64,000 nt of DNA from Streptomyces sp. ASQP_92 (GTDB lineage Bacteria > Actinomycetota > Actinomycetes > Streptomycetales > Streptomycetaceae): contig NZ_JAODUA010000014.1 of the NCBI RefSeq assembly GCF_025399895.1, positions 62,001 through 126,000 of the forward strand. The letters run 5' to 3'. This document shows positions 7,841-17,718 of this stretch, one piece after another. Position 1 is the first letter of the stretch. Each line of letters opens with the position of its first letter. A program made the translations under genes and the position numbers. Below the pieces are notes generated by a model, which was given only the letters and a program-made list of their open reading frames with translations, was not told the DNA's origin and did not search any database.

Positions 7841-7858
7841 CTGGGAGTTTCCTGGGCA
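7841..7858 (-). promoter_or_regulatory. Two CCCAG direct repeats, 11-bp phase, before lipoprotein gene
   Basis: On the minus strand this reads TGCCCAG-GAAA-CTCCCAG: two heptamers with 11-bp spacing, about 110-125 bp upstream of the lipoprotein start. It matches the triple repeat at 7947-7975 on the other strand and is a probable second site for the same regulator. Confidence 0.55.
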
Positions 7859-7946
7859 TCGGCGCGCCACCGGGCGCCCAGCGGCCCCCGGCACGCCGAG
7901 GTACGTACCGTACGGCCCGGAATGACGGGTTTCGACGGCGTCCTCG

Positions 7947-7975
7947 CTCCCAGGGAACTCCCAGAAAGCTCCCAG
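7947..7975 (+). promoter_or_regulatory. Three CTCCCAG direct repeats, 11-bp phase, before efflux operon
   Basis: CTCCCAG occurs at 7947, 7958 and 7969, exactly 11 bp apart, ending 35 bp before the ATG of the membrane-fusion gene. Helically phased direct repeats are the usual target of OmpR/PhoB-type response regulators. One such regulator is encoded in the same gene string at 12072, so autoregulation is likely. Confidence 0.65.
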
Positions 7976-8010
7976 GGGTCGCAAAGTGGGGGCGGCCAGG
8001 ATCCGCCGTC

Positions 8011-9371
8011 ATGAAGGTGCTCCCACGACGGCGCAAGGCCGTTCTGCTCAACTCGGTGCTCGGGGTGGCCGTCCTCGCGGGCGCCGGCGGTGCCTATGCG
8101 GCGGTGACCAGCCATGACAGTGCCCCGGCCCGCAGTGGCGAGAGGACCGTCGCGGTCACCAAGGGCACGGTCCTCGCGACGGTGTCCGGCTCCGGCGCGC
8201 TGTCCTCGCCGAGCGACGCGGGGGTGAACTTCACCACCGGAGGCAGGCTCACCGAGGTCGATGTGAAGCCGGGCGACAAGGTCGCCCGCGGTCAGGTCCT
8301 CGGCAAAGTGGACGCCACCGCCGCCGAGGAGACCCTCACCCAGGACGAGGCGTCCCTGGCGGCGGCCCAGGCCAACCTCACCAAGGTCCGCGAGGGACAG
8401 CCGAGTTCGAGCACGGCGAGCGGCTCCGGCGGTGGGTCCTCGACGCGGGGCGGCGCCGTCGCGGCGCCCGTGCCCGCCGCGACGCCGACGGTCGATCCCG
8501 CGCAGCTCGCGCAGGCGGAGGCCCAGCTCACCCAGGCCCAGAACGCGGTGGACGCGGCACGGCGCGCGGTCGAGGGGACCACGCTCAAGGCGCCGGTGGC
8601 CGGGACCGTCGCGTCCGTGTCCGCCAAGGTGGGCGACACCGTCGCCGGAACCGGGTCGGGTGGCACGAGCGGGGGCGGAGGCGGCTCGGGCGGGGGCGCC
8701 AACTCGGCTTCGAGCAGCGGTGGTTCGGCCTCGACGAGCGCGACCCTGTCCGGCTTCGTGGTCCTCACCGATCCGGCCGGCATGCAGGTCACGGCGAACT
8801 TCTCCGAGGCCGACGCGCTGAAGGTGAAGCCCGGCCAGGCTGCCACGGTCACCTTGAACGCGGAGCCCGGCACGGTGCTCAACGCCAAGGTCCTCGCGGT
8901 CAGTTCGCTGCCCGTCGGCGGCGGTTCGGGCTCCGGCGGGGGCGGCAACAACAACGCGGGCAGCGCCGTGCAGTACGCCGCCACCCTGACCATCACCAGC
9001 CCGACCGCCCAACTGCGTACCGGGCTCAGCGCGAGCATCCAGGTCGTTACGGGCGAGGCGTCCGGCGCCCTGTCGGTGCCGGCCGCCGCGGTGACCGGCA
9101 CCGGCGCCAACCGCACGGTGACCGTGGTCAAGGCCGACGGCAGCACCGTGCGCACACCGGTCACGGTGGGCCTGGAGGGGGACAGCGTGGACCAGATCCT
9201 CAGCGGCCTCGACGAGGGCGCGCAGGTGCAGTTGACCAGCGTGTCCGCGTCCGGCGGCAACGGCGGCTTCCCCAGCGGCGCCTTCCCCGGTGGCGGCGCC
9301 GCGAGGACCCGCGGCGGCAGTGCCTCCGGGGGCTCCGGGCCGCGCACCGGTGGCGGCGGCGGTGGCCGCGG

Positions 9372-9375
<4 letters not shown>
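8011..9375 (+). CDS. MacA-like periplasmic-adaptor/HlyD-family efflux subunit (454 aa)
   Basis: Membrane-fusion subunit of a MacAB-type transporter. It has an N-terminal membrane anchor (about residues 11-31, VLLNSVLGVAVLAGAGGAYA), barrel-sandwich halves (TEVDVKPGDKVARGQVLGKV and TTLKAPVAGTVASVSAKVGD), a short helical hairpin (TLTQDEASLAAAQANLTKV and AQAEAQLTQAQNAVDAARRA), and a beta-barrel/membrane-proximal part ending VPAAAVTGTGANRTVTVVKA. Gly/Ser-rich insertions and a Gly-rich C-terminal tail are unusual but typical of actinobacterial versions, which have no outer membrane to reach. The downstream ATPase overlaps by 4 nt (ATGA). Substrate unknown; peptides or antibiotics are typical for the family. 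Confidence 0.9.
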
Positions 9376-10207
<832 letters not shown>

Positions 10208-10211
<4 letters not shown>

Positions 10212-11413
10212 ACCCCTTCGAGACGCTGCGCTTCGCCTTCGGCGGGCTCGCGGCGAACAAGGTGCGCTCCGCGCTGACCATGCTCGGGGTGCTGATCGGC
10301 GTGGCCGCGGTCATCGTGCTGCTCGCGGTCGGCAACGGCTCCTCACAGGCCGTGAAGGACTCGATCGAGAAGCTCGGCACCAACGCGCTCACCGTGTCCT
10401 CGGGAGGCGGGTTCGGGGGTTCGCGTTCCCCCGGCAAACCGCTGACCGTGGCCGACGCCAAGGCGCTCGCCGATCCCGCCTCCGCCCCGCACATCGAGTC
10501 GGTCGCCCCGGAGACCACCACCTCCCAGACCGCCCTGTACGAGGGCGCCTCGCACACGGTCGGCCAGGTCGTCGGCACCTACCCGGCGTACTTCAAGGCG
10601 TCCAACAGCAAGGTGGCCAAGGGCGATTACTTCGGCTCCGACGACGTCCTCGGCTCGCGCAAAGTGGCCGTGATCGGCTCGACGACGGCGACCGACGTGT
10701 TCGGCACCGCCGACCCCGTCGGAAAGAAGATGACGCTGGGCGGCACACCGTTCACGGTGGTCGGGGTGCTCGCCACCAAGGGCGGCACCGGCTTCCAGGA
10801 CCCGGACGACATCGTCGTCGCGCCCCTGCCGACGGTGCAGAACGCCTTCACCGGCTTCGGTTCCATCGGCCAGATCCTCGTCGAGGCCACGTCTGCCGAC
10901 GCCACCACCCCGGCGCAGAACGAGATCACCACGGTGCTGATGGGCCGGCACGGCATCAAGGATCCGAGCGCGCTCGACTTCCGGGTGAGCAGCCAGGCCT
11001 CCCTGCTCACCACGCAGGCGGACACCAACCGGACGTTCACGGTGCTGCTCGGCGCGGTGGCGGCGATCTCGCTGCTCGTCGGCGGGATCGGCATCACCAA
11101 CATCATGCTGGTGACGGTGACCGAGCGGACCCGCGAGATCGGCATCCGCAAGGCGATCGGAGCTCCGCGCGGGGTCATCCTCGGGCAGTTCCTCGCCGAG
11201 TCGACCCTGCTGTCCTTGATCGGCGGTGGGCTCGGCGTCGCCGCGGGCCTCATCGGCTCGCACTTCACCATCGTCGGCATCAAGCCGGTGATCATCCCCG
11301 AATCGGTCGTCGGCGCCTTCGCGATCGCGGTGGCCATCGGGCTGTTCTTCGGTGGCTACCCGGCCAACCGGGCCGCGAGCCTGCGGCCCATCGAAGCACT
11401 GCGGCACGAGTGA
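10208..11413 (+). CDS. MacB/FtsX-type ABC permease (401 aa)
   Basis: Permease of a MacB-like mechanotransmission transporter with four predicted membrane segments: one near the N-terminus (SALTMLGVLIGVAAVIVLLA), a large extracytoplasmic MacB_PCD domain (about residues 40-270), then the FtsX core with LLGAVAAISLLVGGIGITN, LSLIGGGLGVAAGLIGSH and VVGAFAIAVAIGLFFGGYPA. The motif TERTREIGIRKAIGAPRGVI is the coupling region found in this family. The GTG start at 10208 overlaps the ATPase stop. It works with the two preceding proteins as an efflux or lipoprotein-handling pump. Confidence 0.93.
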
Positions 11414-11443
11414 ACCCCCATGTACGGACAGGGAGAAGCTGAC

Positions 11444-12028
11444 ATGTTCGGCAACGCCGACACAGTGGAGAGCGCCGGCCCCGCGCCGACCAGTGCTCCG
11501 CAGGACATCCTCGCCGAGCCCCCGGACGCCCGGGACGTCTCGGCCGAGCTGAGCGCCCCGCCCCGGCCGCCGCTGCCGTGGCTGACCCTGCTGCTTTCGG
11601 GCGCACTGGTGGCAGGGCTCGCCTTCGCCGGGGGCGCCCTGGTGGAGAAGGGCCAGAGCCAGTCCACGCCCACCGCCACCTCCCGGGGCGGGGCCGCGAC
11701 GAACGGTCAGCGGCCGGGCTTCGGGGCGGGGACGGACGGCCGGGGCCGGACGGGTGGCGCCGGGGCGCCCGCGGCGGGCGGACTGACCATCGGTACGGTG
11801 AAGCTCGTCGACGGCAGCACCCTCTACGTCACCGACACCCAGGGCAACGTCGTCAAGGTCACCACGGCCGGCAACACCCAGGTCACCGAGTCCAGGAGCG
11901 GCAAGGTGTCCGATCTCCAGCCGGGCCAGACGGTCACCGTGCGCGGCAGCCAGAATTCCTCCGGCGACGTCGCGGCGACCACCGTCACCGAGGGCGGCGC
12001 GAGCGGTTTCGGCGGCGGCCGGGGCTGA
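11444..12028 (+). CDS. Membrane-anchored protein with DUF5666-like domain (194 aa)
   Basis: Single-pass membrane protein. It has a cytoplasmic Pro/Ala-rich N-terminus, a transmembrane helix near residues 44-65 (WLTLLLSGALVAGLAFAGGA), a Gly-rich linker, and an extracytoplasmic beta domain. That domain reads IGTVKLVDGSTLYVTDTQGN, VVKVTTAGNTQVTE and LQPGQTVTVRG, resembling DUF5666-type domains. ATG 11444 is preferred over ATG 11420 because GGGAGAAG lies just before it. It sits between the permease and the response regulator in one tight gene string, so it may be an accessory or sensing partner of the transporter (inference). Confidence 0.78.
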   Translation: MFGNADTVESAGPAPTSAPQDILAEPPDARDVSAELSAPPRPPLPWLTLLLSGALVAGLAFAGGALVEKGQSQSTPTATSRGGAATNGQRPGFGAGTDGRGRTGGAGAPAAGGLTIGTVKLVDGSTLYVTDTQGNVVKVTTAGNTQVTESRSGKVSDLQPGQTVTVRGSQNSSGDVAATTVTEGGASGFGGGRG

Positions 12029-12071
12029 CCGCGCACCCGCCGCCGTCCACACCGCCACCAGGAGGAAACCG

Positions 12072-12806
12072 ATGGCCCCGACGCACACGGCCGCGACCGA
12101 GGCGAGCCTGTTGGTCGTCGACGACGAGCCCAACATCAGGGAGCTGCTCTCGGCCTCGCTGCGCTTCGTGGGCTTCAAGGTCGTCTCGGCGGCCACCGGG
12201 GCCGATGCGCTGGCCGCGGTCGCCAAGGAGCGCCCCGATCTCGTGGTGCTCGATGTGATGCTGCCCGACATGACCGGTTTCGCCGTGGTGCGCAGGCTCC
12301 GCGAGGAACCGGGCGGAGGCCAGGGCGCCGAGCATCTGCCGGTGCTCTTCCTCACCGCGAAGGACGGCGTGGACGACAAGATCAGCGGTCTGACGGCGGG
12401 CGGCGACGACTACGTCACCAAGCCGTTCAGCCTGGAGGAGCTCATCGCCCGGATCCGCGCGATCCTACGCCGCACTGGCGGCCCGAGCGGCGAGGGCCGG
12501 CTGGTGGCGGGCGACCTCGAACTCGACCCGGTGGGCCACCAGGTACTGCGGGCCGGGCGACCCGTCTCGCTGTCACCCACCGAGTTCAAACTGCTCGCCT
12601 ATCTGATGGTCAACGCGGACCGCGTGGTGTCCAAGCCGCAGATCCTCGACCATGTGTGGGCGTACGACTTCGGCGGCGATCTCAGCATCGTCGAGTCCTA
12701 CATCTCGTATGTGCGCCGCAAGGTGGACTCCGGGGCCGACGGCGCGCCCAAGCTCATCCACACCGTGCGCGGTATCGGCTATGTGCTGCGCCGCCCGCAG
12801 TCCTAG
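12072..12806 (+). CDS. OmpR-family response regulator (244 aa)
   Basis: Two-domain response regulator. The receiver starts LLVVDDEPNIRELLSASLRF with the acidic pair, phosphoacceptor D61 in LVVLDVMLPDMTGF, and the conserved Lys in YVTKPFSLEELIARIRAILR. The C-terminal winged helix reads LSPTEFKLLAYLMVNADRVV and SIVESYISYVRRKVDSG, ending HTVRGIGYVLR. SD AGGAGG precedes ATG 12072. The histidine kinase follows immediately. The phased CTCCCAG repeats at 7841 and 7947 are the obvious candidate binding sites, which would make this the regulator of the efflux operon and lipoprotein. Confidence 0.94.
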   Translation: MAPTHTAATEASLLVVDDEPNIRELLSASLRFVGFKVVSAATGADALAAVAKERPDLVVLDVMLPDMTGFAVVRRLREEPGGGQGAEHLPVLFLTAKDGVDDKISGLTAGGDDYVTKPFSLEELIARIRAILRRTGGPSGEGRLVAGDLELDPVGHQVLRAGRPVSLSPTEFKLLAYLMVNADRVVSKPQILDHVWAYDFGGDLSIVESYISYVRRKVDSGADGAPKLIHTVRGIGYVLRRPQS

Positions 12807-12815
12807 GTGTTCGCG

Positions 12816-14309
12816 ATGTGGAGACGCCTCGGGGCATGGCTCGGGCGGCTGCCGCGCCGCTTCGCCGGCCTGTCGCTGCGCTCGCGGCTCGTGCTGCTCG
12901 CCATGGCGCTGGTGGCGCTCGGGCTCACGGTGAGCGACACCGTCGTGCTGAGTTCGGTGCGCGGGCAGTTGGTGCGGCGGGTGGACCAGCAGCTCGACCG
13001 GTTCGGGGAATCGGTGGCCCACCGGGTCGGCGTCGAGGGCACGCCCGCGCCGCACGCGGGCCGGTCCGGTGGGCGGGCGTGGCTGCCCAGCCAGTACGTG
13101 ATCGCGTTCGCCGCCGACGACGGCAAGGTCACCGAGCAGTTCCGCCAGCCCCTCGCGGCGGGCGACCCCCGGCCGACCTGGCCGGTGATGGACGCGGCCG
13201 CGCTGCGGTCCCGTCTGGGCAAGCCCTTCGAGGTGCCCAGCGATCACGGCGGCGGACGGTGGCGGGTGCTGATCGTGCCGGTGGACGGCGGCGATCCCGC
13301 GCTGCCCGCGGGCGTGGTCGTGGCCGCGCCCTTGGAGGAGGTCTCCTCCACGGTCGACCACCTCGCCACCGCCTTCCAGCTCATCGGTGTCGTGGTGGCG
13401 CTGCTGCTCGGCGTGGCGGGCTGGTTCGCGGTGGGCGCGGGGCTGCGGCCGCTGCGCCGGATCGAGGCGACGGCGGCGGAGATCGCGGCGGGCCGCCCGC
13501 TCTCGCACCGTATGCCCAACACCTCGCCGCGTACCGAGGCCGGACGGCTGGCCAGCGCCCTCAATGGAATGCTGGCCCAGCTCGAATCGGCGTTCGCGGC
13601 GCGGGCCGAGTCCGAGGGGCAGATGCGGCGCTTCGTCGCGGACGCCAGCCATGAACTGCGGACGCCGCTGGCCGGCATCCGGGGTTTCGCCGAGCTGTAC
13701 CGGATGGGCGCGCTGCCCGACGAGGCGGATGTGCGCCGCACGATGGCCCGTATCGAGAGCGAGGCGGTGCGGCTGGGCGGTCTGGTGGAGGATCTGCTCA
13801 CCCTGGTCCGCATGGACGAGCAGCGGCCGCTCCAGCTCGCCCCGATGGATCTGCGCACCCTGGCGGTGGACGCCCTGCACGACACGAGGGCCCTGGATCC
13901 CACGCGCGGGGTGACCCTGACAGGGCCCGGCGGCGCGGGGGCGCCGGGCCCCGCCCCGGTGCTCGGCGACGAGGCGCGGCTGCGCCAGGTGGTCGCCAAC
14001 CTGGTCGGCAACGCCGTCGCGCACACGCCCTCGGGCTCCGCGGTACGCATCGGGGTGGGCGCCGTCGAGGGGCACGGCGTCATCGAGGTCGCCGACTCGG
14101 GCCCCGGTCTCGCGCCCGAGCAGGCGGCGCGGGTCTTCGAGCGTTTCTACCGCGTGGACGCCTCGCGCAGCCGGCAGACCGGGGGCGGCGCGGGCCTTGG
14201 CCTGGCCATCGCCTCGGCGCTGGTACGGGCACACGGGGGGCGGATCGAGGTCGAGACCGCCCCGGGTGAGGGCGCGCTCTTCCGGGTCCTGCTGCCGGGT
14301 ACGCCCTGA
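12816..14309 (+). CDS. Sensor histidine kinase (about 497 aa)
   Basis: Membrane sensor kinase partner of the preceding regulator. Order: first membrane helix (LVLLAMALVALGLTVSDTVV), ~140-residue extracytoplasmic sensor, second helix (LIGVVVALLLGVAGWFAVGA), HAMP domain, DHp domain with phosphoacceptor His at about residue 279 in DASHELRTPLAGIRGFAEL, and HATPase_c with N-box VVANLVGNAVAHTPSGS, G1 VADSGPGLAPEQA and G2 GGGAGLGLAIASALVRAHGG. A GTG at 12807 is an alternative start; ATG 12816 is preferred for the AGGTG six bases before it. The final codons are the first unit of a 31-bp tandem repeat that continues past the stop. Confidence 0.92.
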   Translation: MWRRLGAWLGRLPRRFAGLSLRSRLVLLAMALVALGLTVSDTVVLSSVRGQLVRRVDQQLDRFGESVAHRVGVEGTPAPHAGRSGGRAWLPSQYVIAFAADDGKVTEQFRQPLAAGDPRPTWPVMDAAALRSRLGKPFEVPSDHGGGRWRVLIVPVDGGDPALPAGVVVAAPLEEVSSTVDHLATAFQLIGVVVALLLGVAGWFAVGAGLRPLRRIEATAAEIAAGRPLSHRMPNTSPRTEAGRLASALNGMLAQLESAFAARAESEGQMRRFVADASHELRTPLAGIRGFAELYRMGALPDEADVRRTMARIESEAVRLGGLVEDLLTLVRMDEQRPLQLAPMDLRTLAVDALHDTRALDPTRGVTLTGPGGAGAPGPAPVLGDEARLRQVVANLVGNAVAHTPSGSAVRIGVGAVEGHGVIEVADSGPGLAPEQAARVFERFYRVDASRSRQTGGGAGLGLAIASALVRAHGGRIEVETAPGEGALFRVLLPGTP

Positions 14310-14402
14310 GCATTTCGGTACCGCTGCCGGGTGCGCCCTGGCACCCAGGTATCGCTGCCGGGTGCGCCCCGGGCCCATAGGTGCCGCTGCCGGGTGCGCC
14401 CT
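14291..14402 (+). repeat. Four-copy ~31-bp tandem repeat starting inside the kinase 3' end
   Basis: The 18-mer GCTGCCGGGTGCGCCCTG, with 0-2 changes, occurs at about 14291, 14323, 14354 and 14385. The first copy encodes the last residues of the kinase (LLPGTP) and the others fill the intergenic region, so the array looks like slippage duplication of the gene end. Confidence 0.8.
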
Positions 14403-14473
14403 GGGCAGGGCGGGGTCCACTCCCCCGGACCGGTCCGAGTGCGGGCGGGACCCTGGGCTCCTAGCGTGGGTCC

Positions 14474-15634
14474 ATGATCCGGTTCGAGCAGGTCAGCAAG
14501 GTCTACCCGGACGGCACCCGCGCCGTCGACGACCTGTCCTTCGAGGTGGCGGAGGGCGAACTGGTCACGCTCGTCGGACCGTCCGGCTGCGGCAAGACGA
14601 CCACGATGATGATGGTGAACCGGCTCATCGAGCCGACGTCGGGCCGCATCCTCGTCGACGGCGAGGACATCGCCACCCTCGACCCGGTCAAGCTGCGTCG
14701 CCGGATCGGCTATGTGATCCAGCAGGTCGGGCTGTTCCCGCACCGTACGATCCTCGACAACACGGCGACCGTCCCGGCCCTGGTCGGCTGGAAGCGCCCC
14801 AAGGCCAGGGCGCGGGCGGCCGAGCTGCTCGACCTCGTCGGCCTCGACCCGGCGACGTACGGGCCGCGCTACCCCGCCCAGCTCTCGGGCGGGCAGCGCC
14901 AACGCGTGGGCGTGGCAAGGGCGTTGGCGGCCGATCCGCCGGTCCTGCTGATGGACGAGCCGTTCGGCGCGGTCGACCCGGTGGTGCGCGAGCGCCTCCA
15001 GAACGAGTTCCTCGGGCTCCAGGCGACCGTGCGCAAGACGGTCCTCCTGGTCACCCATGACATCGAGGAGGCCGTGCGGATGGGAGACCGCATGGCGGTG
15101 TACGGGTCGGGGCGGATCGAGCAGTTCGACACCCCGGCGTCGGTCCTCGGGGCGCCCTCCACGCCGTACGTGGCCCAATTCGTGGGCGCTGACCGGGGGT
15201 TGAAGCGCCTGTCGGTCACGACCGTCGAGCCGGACGACCTGGAACAGCCGCCGGTCGTACGCCTCGACGAGCCCGCGGGGGCCGCCGCGGCCCGGCTGCG
15301 CGGCGAGGAGGCGCGCTGGGCGGTGGTGCTCAACGAAGGGGGTGAGCTGCACGGCTGGGTCGGCACGGACGAGCTCTCCCTGGCGGGAGCGGGCTCGGTC
15401 GCCGATCTCGCACGGCGCATGGAGGCGTGGGTGCCGGTCGGGGCCCCGCTCAAGCAGGCGTTCAGCGAGATGCTCCAGTACGACGCGGGCTGGGTCGCCG
15501 TGGTGGACGGCGCCCGCTTCCTCGGCGTCCTGACCCCGGCGAAGCTGCATGAGGCGTTGCGGCGCTCGGTGGATGCGGATGCGCTGGGGGTGGAGCGGGG
15601 GGAGGTCGAGTTCGACTCGGTCGCCGACGTGTGA
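14474..15634 (+). CDS. OpuCA/ProV-type osmoprotectant ABC ATPase (386 aa)
   Basis: ATPase of a glycine betaine/carnitine/choline (OpuC-type) importer. Walker A GPSGCGKTT is at residues 35-43. The family-specific MMMVNRLIEPTSGRILVDGE, Q-loop YVIQQVGLFPHRTILDN, signature LSGGQRQRVGVARAL and Walker B VLLMDEPFGAVDPVVR are all present. The C-terminal third (LNEGGELHGWVGTDELSLAG, FSEMLQYDAGWVAVVDGARF, LGVLTPAKLHEAL) is CBS-like and probably senses ionic strength, as in OpuA. Its membrane partners are not in the same operon: they lie at 16780-19066 on the opposite strand. Confidence 0.9.
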   Translation: MIRFEQVSKVYPDGTRAVDDLSFEVAEGELVTLVGPSGCGKTTTMMMVNRLIEPTSGRILVDGEDIATLDPVKLRRRIGYVIQQVGLFPHRTILDNTATVPALVGWKRPKARARAAELLDLVGLDPATYGPRYPAQLSGGQRQRVGVARALAADPPVLLMDEPFGAVDPVVRERLQNEFLGLQATVRKTVLLVTHDIEEAVRMGDRMAVYGSGRIEQFDTPASVLGAPSTPYVAQFVGADRGLKRLSVTTVEPDDLEQPPVVRLDEPAGAAAARLRGEEARWAVVLNEGGELHGWVGTDELSLAGAGSVADLARRMEAWVPVGAPLKQAFSEMLQYDAGWVAVVDGARFLGVLTPAKLHEALRRSVDADALGVERGEVEFDSVADV

Positions 15635-16071
15635 GGGTGGGTGCGGTGAGGGTGTCTTCCCACTCGCCCGCCCGTTCCGCCGAGTTGCACGGTCGAGCCA
15701 CCCCGGGGCTCCGCCCCGAAACCCCGCCGGGGGCCGCGCCCCCGAACCCCCGTCCCCTTGGTCCGCGGACCGTGCACCGCTCGCGCCCACCCGTTCCGCC
15801 CTGCGGAACGCCTGCCCACGAGCTGGGATGTCGGCGGGGCGTCGGGCATCCGGCGCCCCCGCGTGCGGTGTGCGGTGTGCGGTGTGCGGTGTGCGGAGCA
15901 CTCCGCACGAGCTGGGGATGGCGGCCTGAGGACACTCCTCCTGCGTCCGGCACGCCCCGCACCTCCCCCGAAACTCGACCCCGCACGCCCCTTACGTTCC
16001 GCGGACGCCCTGGCTACCATCCGGTAGCCCTCGTTCAGGGCAGCTCACCCCCACCCCCCGCTGGAGCCGCC
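15635..16071. other. 437-bp intergenic gap with GC hairpin elements and heptamer repeats
   Basis: No credible gene. It contains a GGGGCTCCGCCCC dispersed element near 15705, a second GGGGCCGCGCCCCC stem near 15730, a GTGCGGT heptamer array at 15863-15897, and two near-copies of CACGAGCTGGGATG flanking that array. The lipase promoter presumably lies near its right end. Confidence 0.6.
15863..15897 (+). repeat. Five GTGCGGT heptamers
   Basis: Four perfect GTGCGGT units and a fifth GTGCGGA occur head to tail. The last unit also forms the left arm of a palindrome GTGCGGAG-CA-CTCCGCAC at 15891-15908. Confidence 0.85.
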
Positions 16072-16761
16072 ATGCGCCTCGTCACCGCCGCCGCCGCGCT
16101 CGCTCTGCTCGCCGGCACGATCGTCCTCGGTCCCGCCGCCCAGGCCACTCCCGCCCACGCCGCCTCCGTCCCGGTCCCGGTCGTCTTCGTGCATGGGCGC
16201 AACGCCGACCCCGGGGTCTGGGGCACCATGAAGGACCGCTTCAAGGAGGCCGGTTACCCCGAGGGGGACCTGTTCGCCTGGGGGTATGACTCCAGCCGGT
16301 CGACCAATGAAGTTCTCGCCGGCCAACTCGCCGCGTACGTGGACTCGGTGCGCGCCACGACCGGATCCGCGCAGGTGGACATCGTCGCGCACAGCCAGGG
16401 CAGTCTCCCCACCCGCTGGTACGCGAAGTTCGGAGGCGGCTCCGGCGTGGTGCGCCACCTGGTCTCGCTCGGCGGCCCCAACCATGGGACGAGCCTCGCC
16501 TGGGCGTGTGCGATCTGGGACCAGGGGTGCCGGGACATGACCCCGAACTCGTATGTCGAGAGCCATCTGGCGAGCGGCGACGAGACCCCGGGGGCGACGA
16601 AGTACGCCACGTTCTGGTCGGACTGCGACGGCTTCATCCTGCCCAACAGCAGCGTGCCGCTGTCCGGGGCCGTCAACACCGACGCGGGATGTCTGGCCCA
16701 CAACGACCTTCTGACCGACGCGCCGACCGCCCAGGGCGTGCTCAACTTCCTTCGCCAGTGA
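16072..16761 (+). CDS. Secreted lipase/esterase, alpha/beta hydrolase (229 aa)
   Basis: Extracellular lipase of the small Bacillus LipA/EstB-like (lipase class 2) type. A Sec signal peptide (MRLVTAAAALALLAGTIVLG, cleaved near AHAAS) is followed by oxyanion segment VFVHGRNADPGVW, nucleophile elbow AHSQGS with Ser108, and catalytic His210 in CLAHNDLL. The acidic member is probably in the NTDAG region. Length fits the family. ATG 16072 follows CTGGAGCC. It is convergent with the OpuC-type genes at an 18-bp distance and without a visible terminator, so read-through is possible. Confidence 0.9.
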   Translation: MRLVTAAAALALLAGTIVLGPAAQATPAHAASVPVPVVFVHGRNADPGVWGTMKDRFKEAGYPEGDLFAWGYDSSRSTNEVLAGQLAAYVDSVRATTGSAQVDIVAHSQGSLPTRWYAKFGGGSGVVRHLVSLGGPNHGTSLAWACAIWDQGCRDMTPNSYVESHLASGDETPGATKYATFWSDCDGFILPNSSVPLSGAVNTDAGCLAHNDLLTDAPTAQGVLNFLRQ

Positions 16762-16779
16762 GCGAGTTGGCGCCGGGGC

Positions 16780-17718
16780 TCAGATCAGGCCCTTGGACTT
16801 GAGGTAGGTGCGGGCCACGTCCTCGGGCAGGCGGCGCCAGCTGTCGACCTGTTCGTTGAGCGAGGCGAGGTCGGCGGTGGTGAGCACCGTGTTGAGCCGG
16901 CCGAGCGCGCCGGTCACGCCCGCGCTGCCCGCGCGCGAGCGGTTGACCACCGGCACGATGTAGTCCGCGTTCTGGAGATGCTTGTCGTCGGCGAGCAGCA
17001 CCAGCCCGAACGCGTCGAGCGTGGCGTCCGTCGTGGTGGTCAGGACCATCTGGTCCTGACCGCTCTGGACGGCCTGCTTGGCCTGGGTGGTTCCGACGCC
17101 CTTGGGGTCGACGGCGGTCACATCGATGCCGTACGTCTTCTTCAACCCGGGTTCGCAGTAGGGGCGTTGGACGCACTCGTCGCCCGCCGCGAGCCGGACG
17201 GGGAGCTTTGCCGCGCCGAGGTCGCTCAGCGTCTTGAGGCGGTGCTCGCGGGCGTACGACGCGGCGACCGCGAAGGCGTTCTGGTCGACCGCCCTGCCCG
17301 GGTCGAGGACGGTCAGGCCGCGCGGGGCGGCCAGGGCACGCAGCGCCGTCATCGTGCGGTCCAGGTCCGGTGAGCCCACGGGTGTGGCGTCCGCGCCGTG
17401 GGCCTTGGCGTTGAGCCAGTCCGCGAAGGTCGCCGCGTACTCCGCGACCACGTCGATCTGGCCGCTCTCCAGGGCCGGTTCGTAGATTTCCCGGTTGGTC
17501 ACCGAGAGGATCTTCGTGCCGTAGCCCGCCTTGTCGAGGAGCAGCGCGTACATCTGGGCGAGCAGATCGCTCTCGGTGAATCCGGCGGAGCCGATCGTCA
17601 GGTGTTTGCTGTCGCCGGGGGGTGCGGTGACCGAGCCCTGTTTCTCCAGGCTGGGTCCGGTGGTGCAGGCGGTGACCGCCGTGAGGGCGAGGGCGGCGAG
17701 CAGCAGGCGCGGCCTCAT
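16780..17718 (-). CDS. OpuCC-type osmoprotectant-binding lipoprotein (312 aa)
   Basis: Glycine betaine/choline-type substrate-binding lipoprotein. The lipobox ALTAVTACTT gives a membrane-anchored exoprotein. The family pattern LTIGSAGFTESDLLAQMYAL, ILSVTNREIYEPALESGQID and VVAEYAATFADWLN is the OpuAC fold with aromatic residues for quaternary amine binding. The C-terminus ends VDSWRRLPEDVARTYLKSKG. The start overlaps the permease stop by 4 nt (ATGA). It delivers ligand to the two permeases encoded upstream; the matching ATPase is probably the plus-strand gene at 14474. Confidence 0.9.
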   Translation of the reverse strand: MRPRLLLAALALTAVTACTTGPSLEKQGSVTAPPGDSKHLTIGSAGFTESDLLAQMYALLLDKAGYGTKILSVTNREIYEPALESGQIDVVAEYAATFADWLNAKAHGADATPVGSPDLDRTMTALRALAAPRGLTVLDPGRAVDQNAFAVAASYAREHRLKTLSDLGAAKLPVRLAAGDECVQRPYCEPGLKKTYGIDVTAVDPKGVGTTQAKQAVQSGQDQMVLTTTTDATLDAFGLVLLADDKHLQNADYIVPVVNRSRAGSAGVTGALGRLNTVLTTADLASLNEQVDSWRRLPEDVARTYLKSKGLI

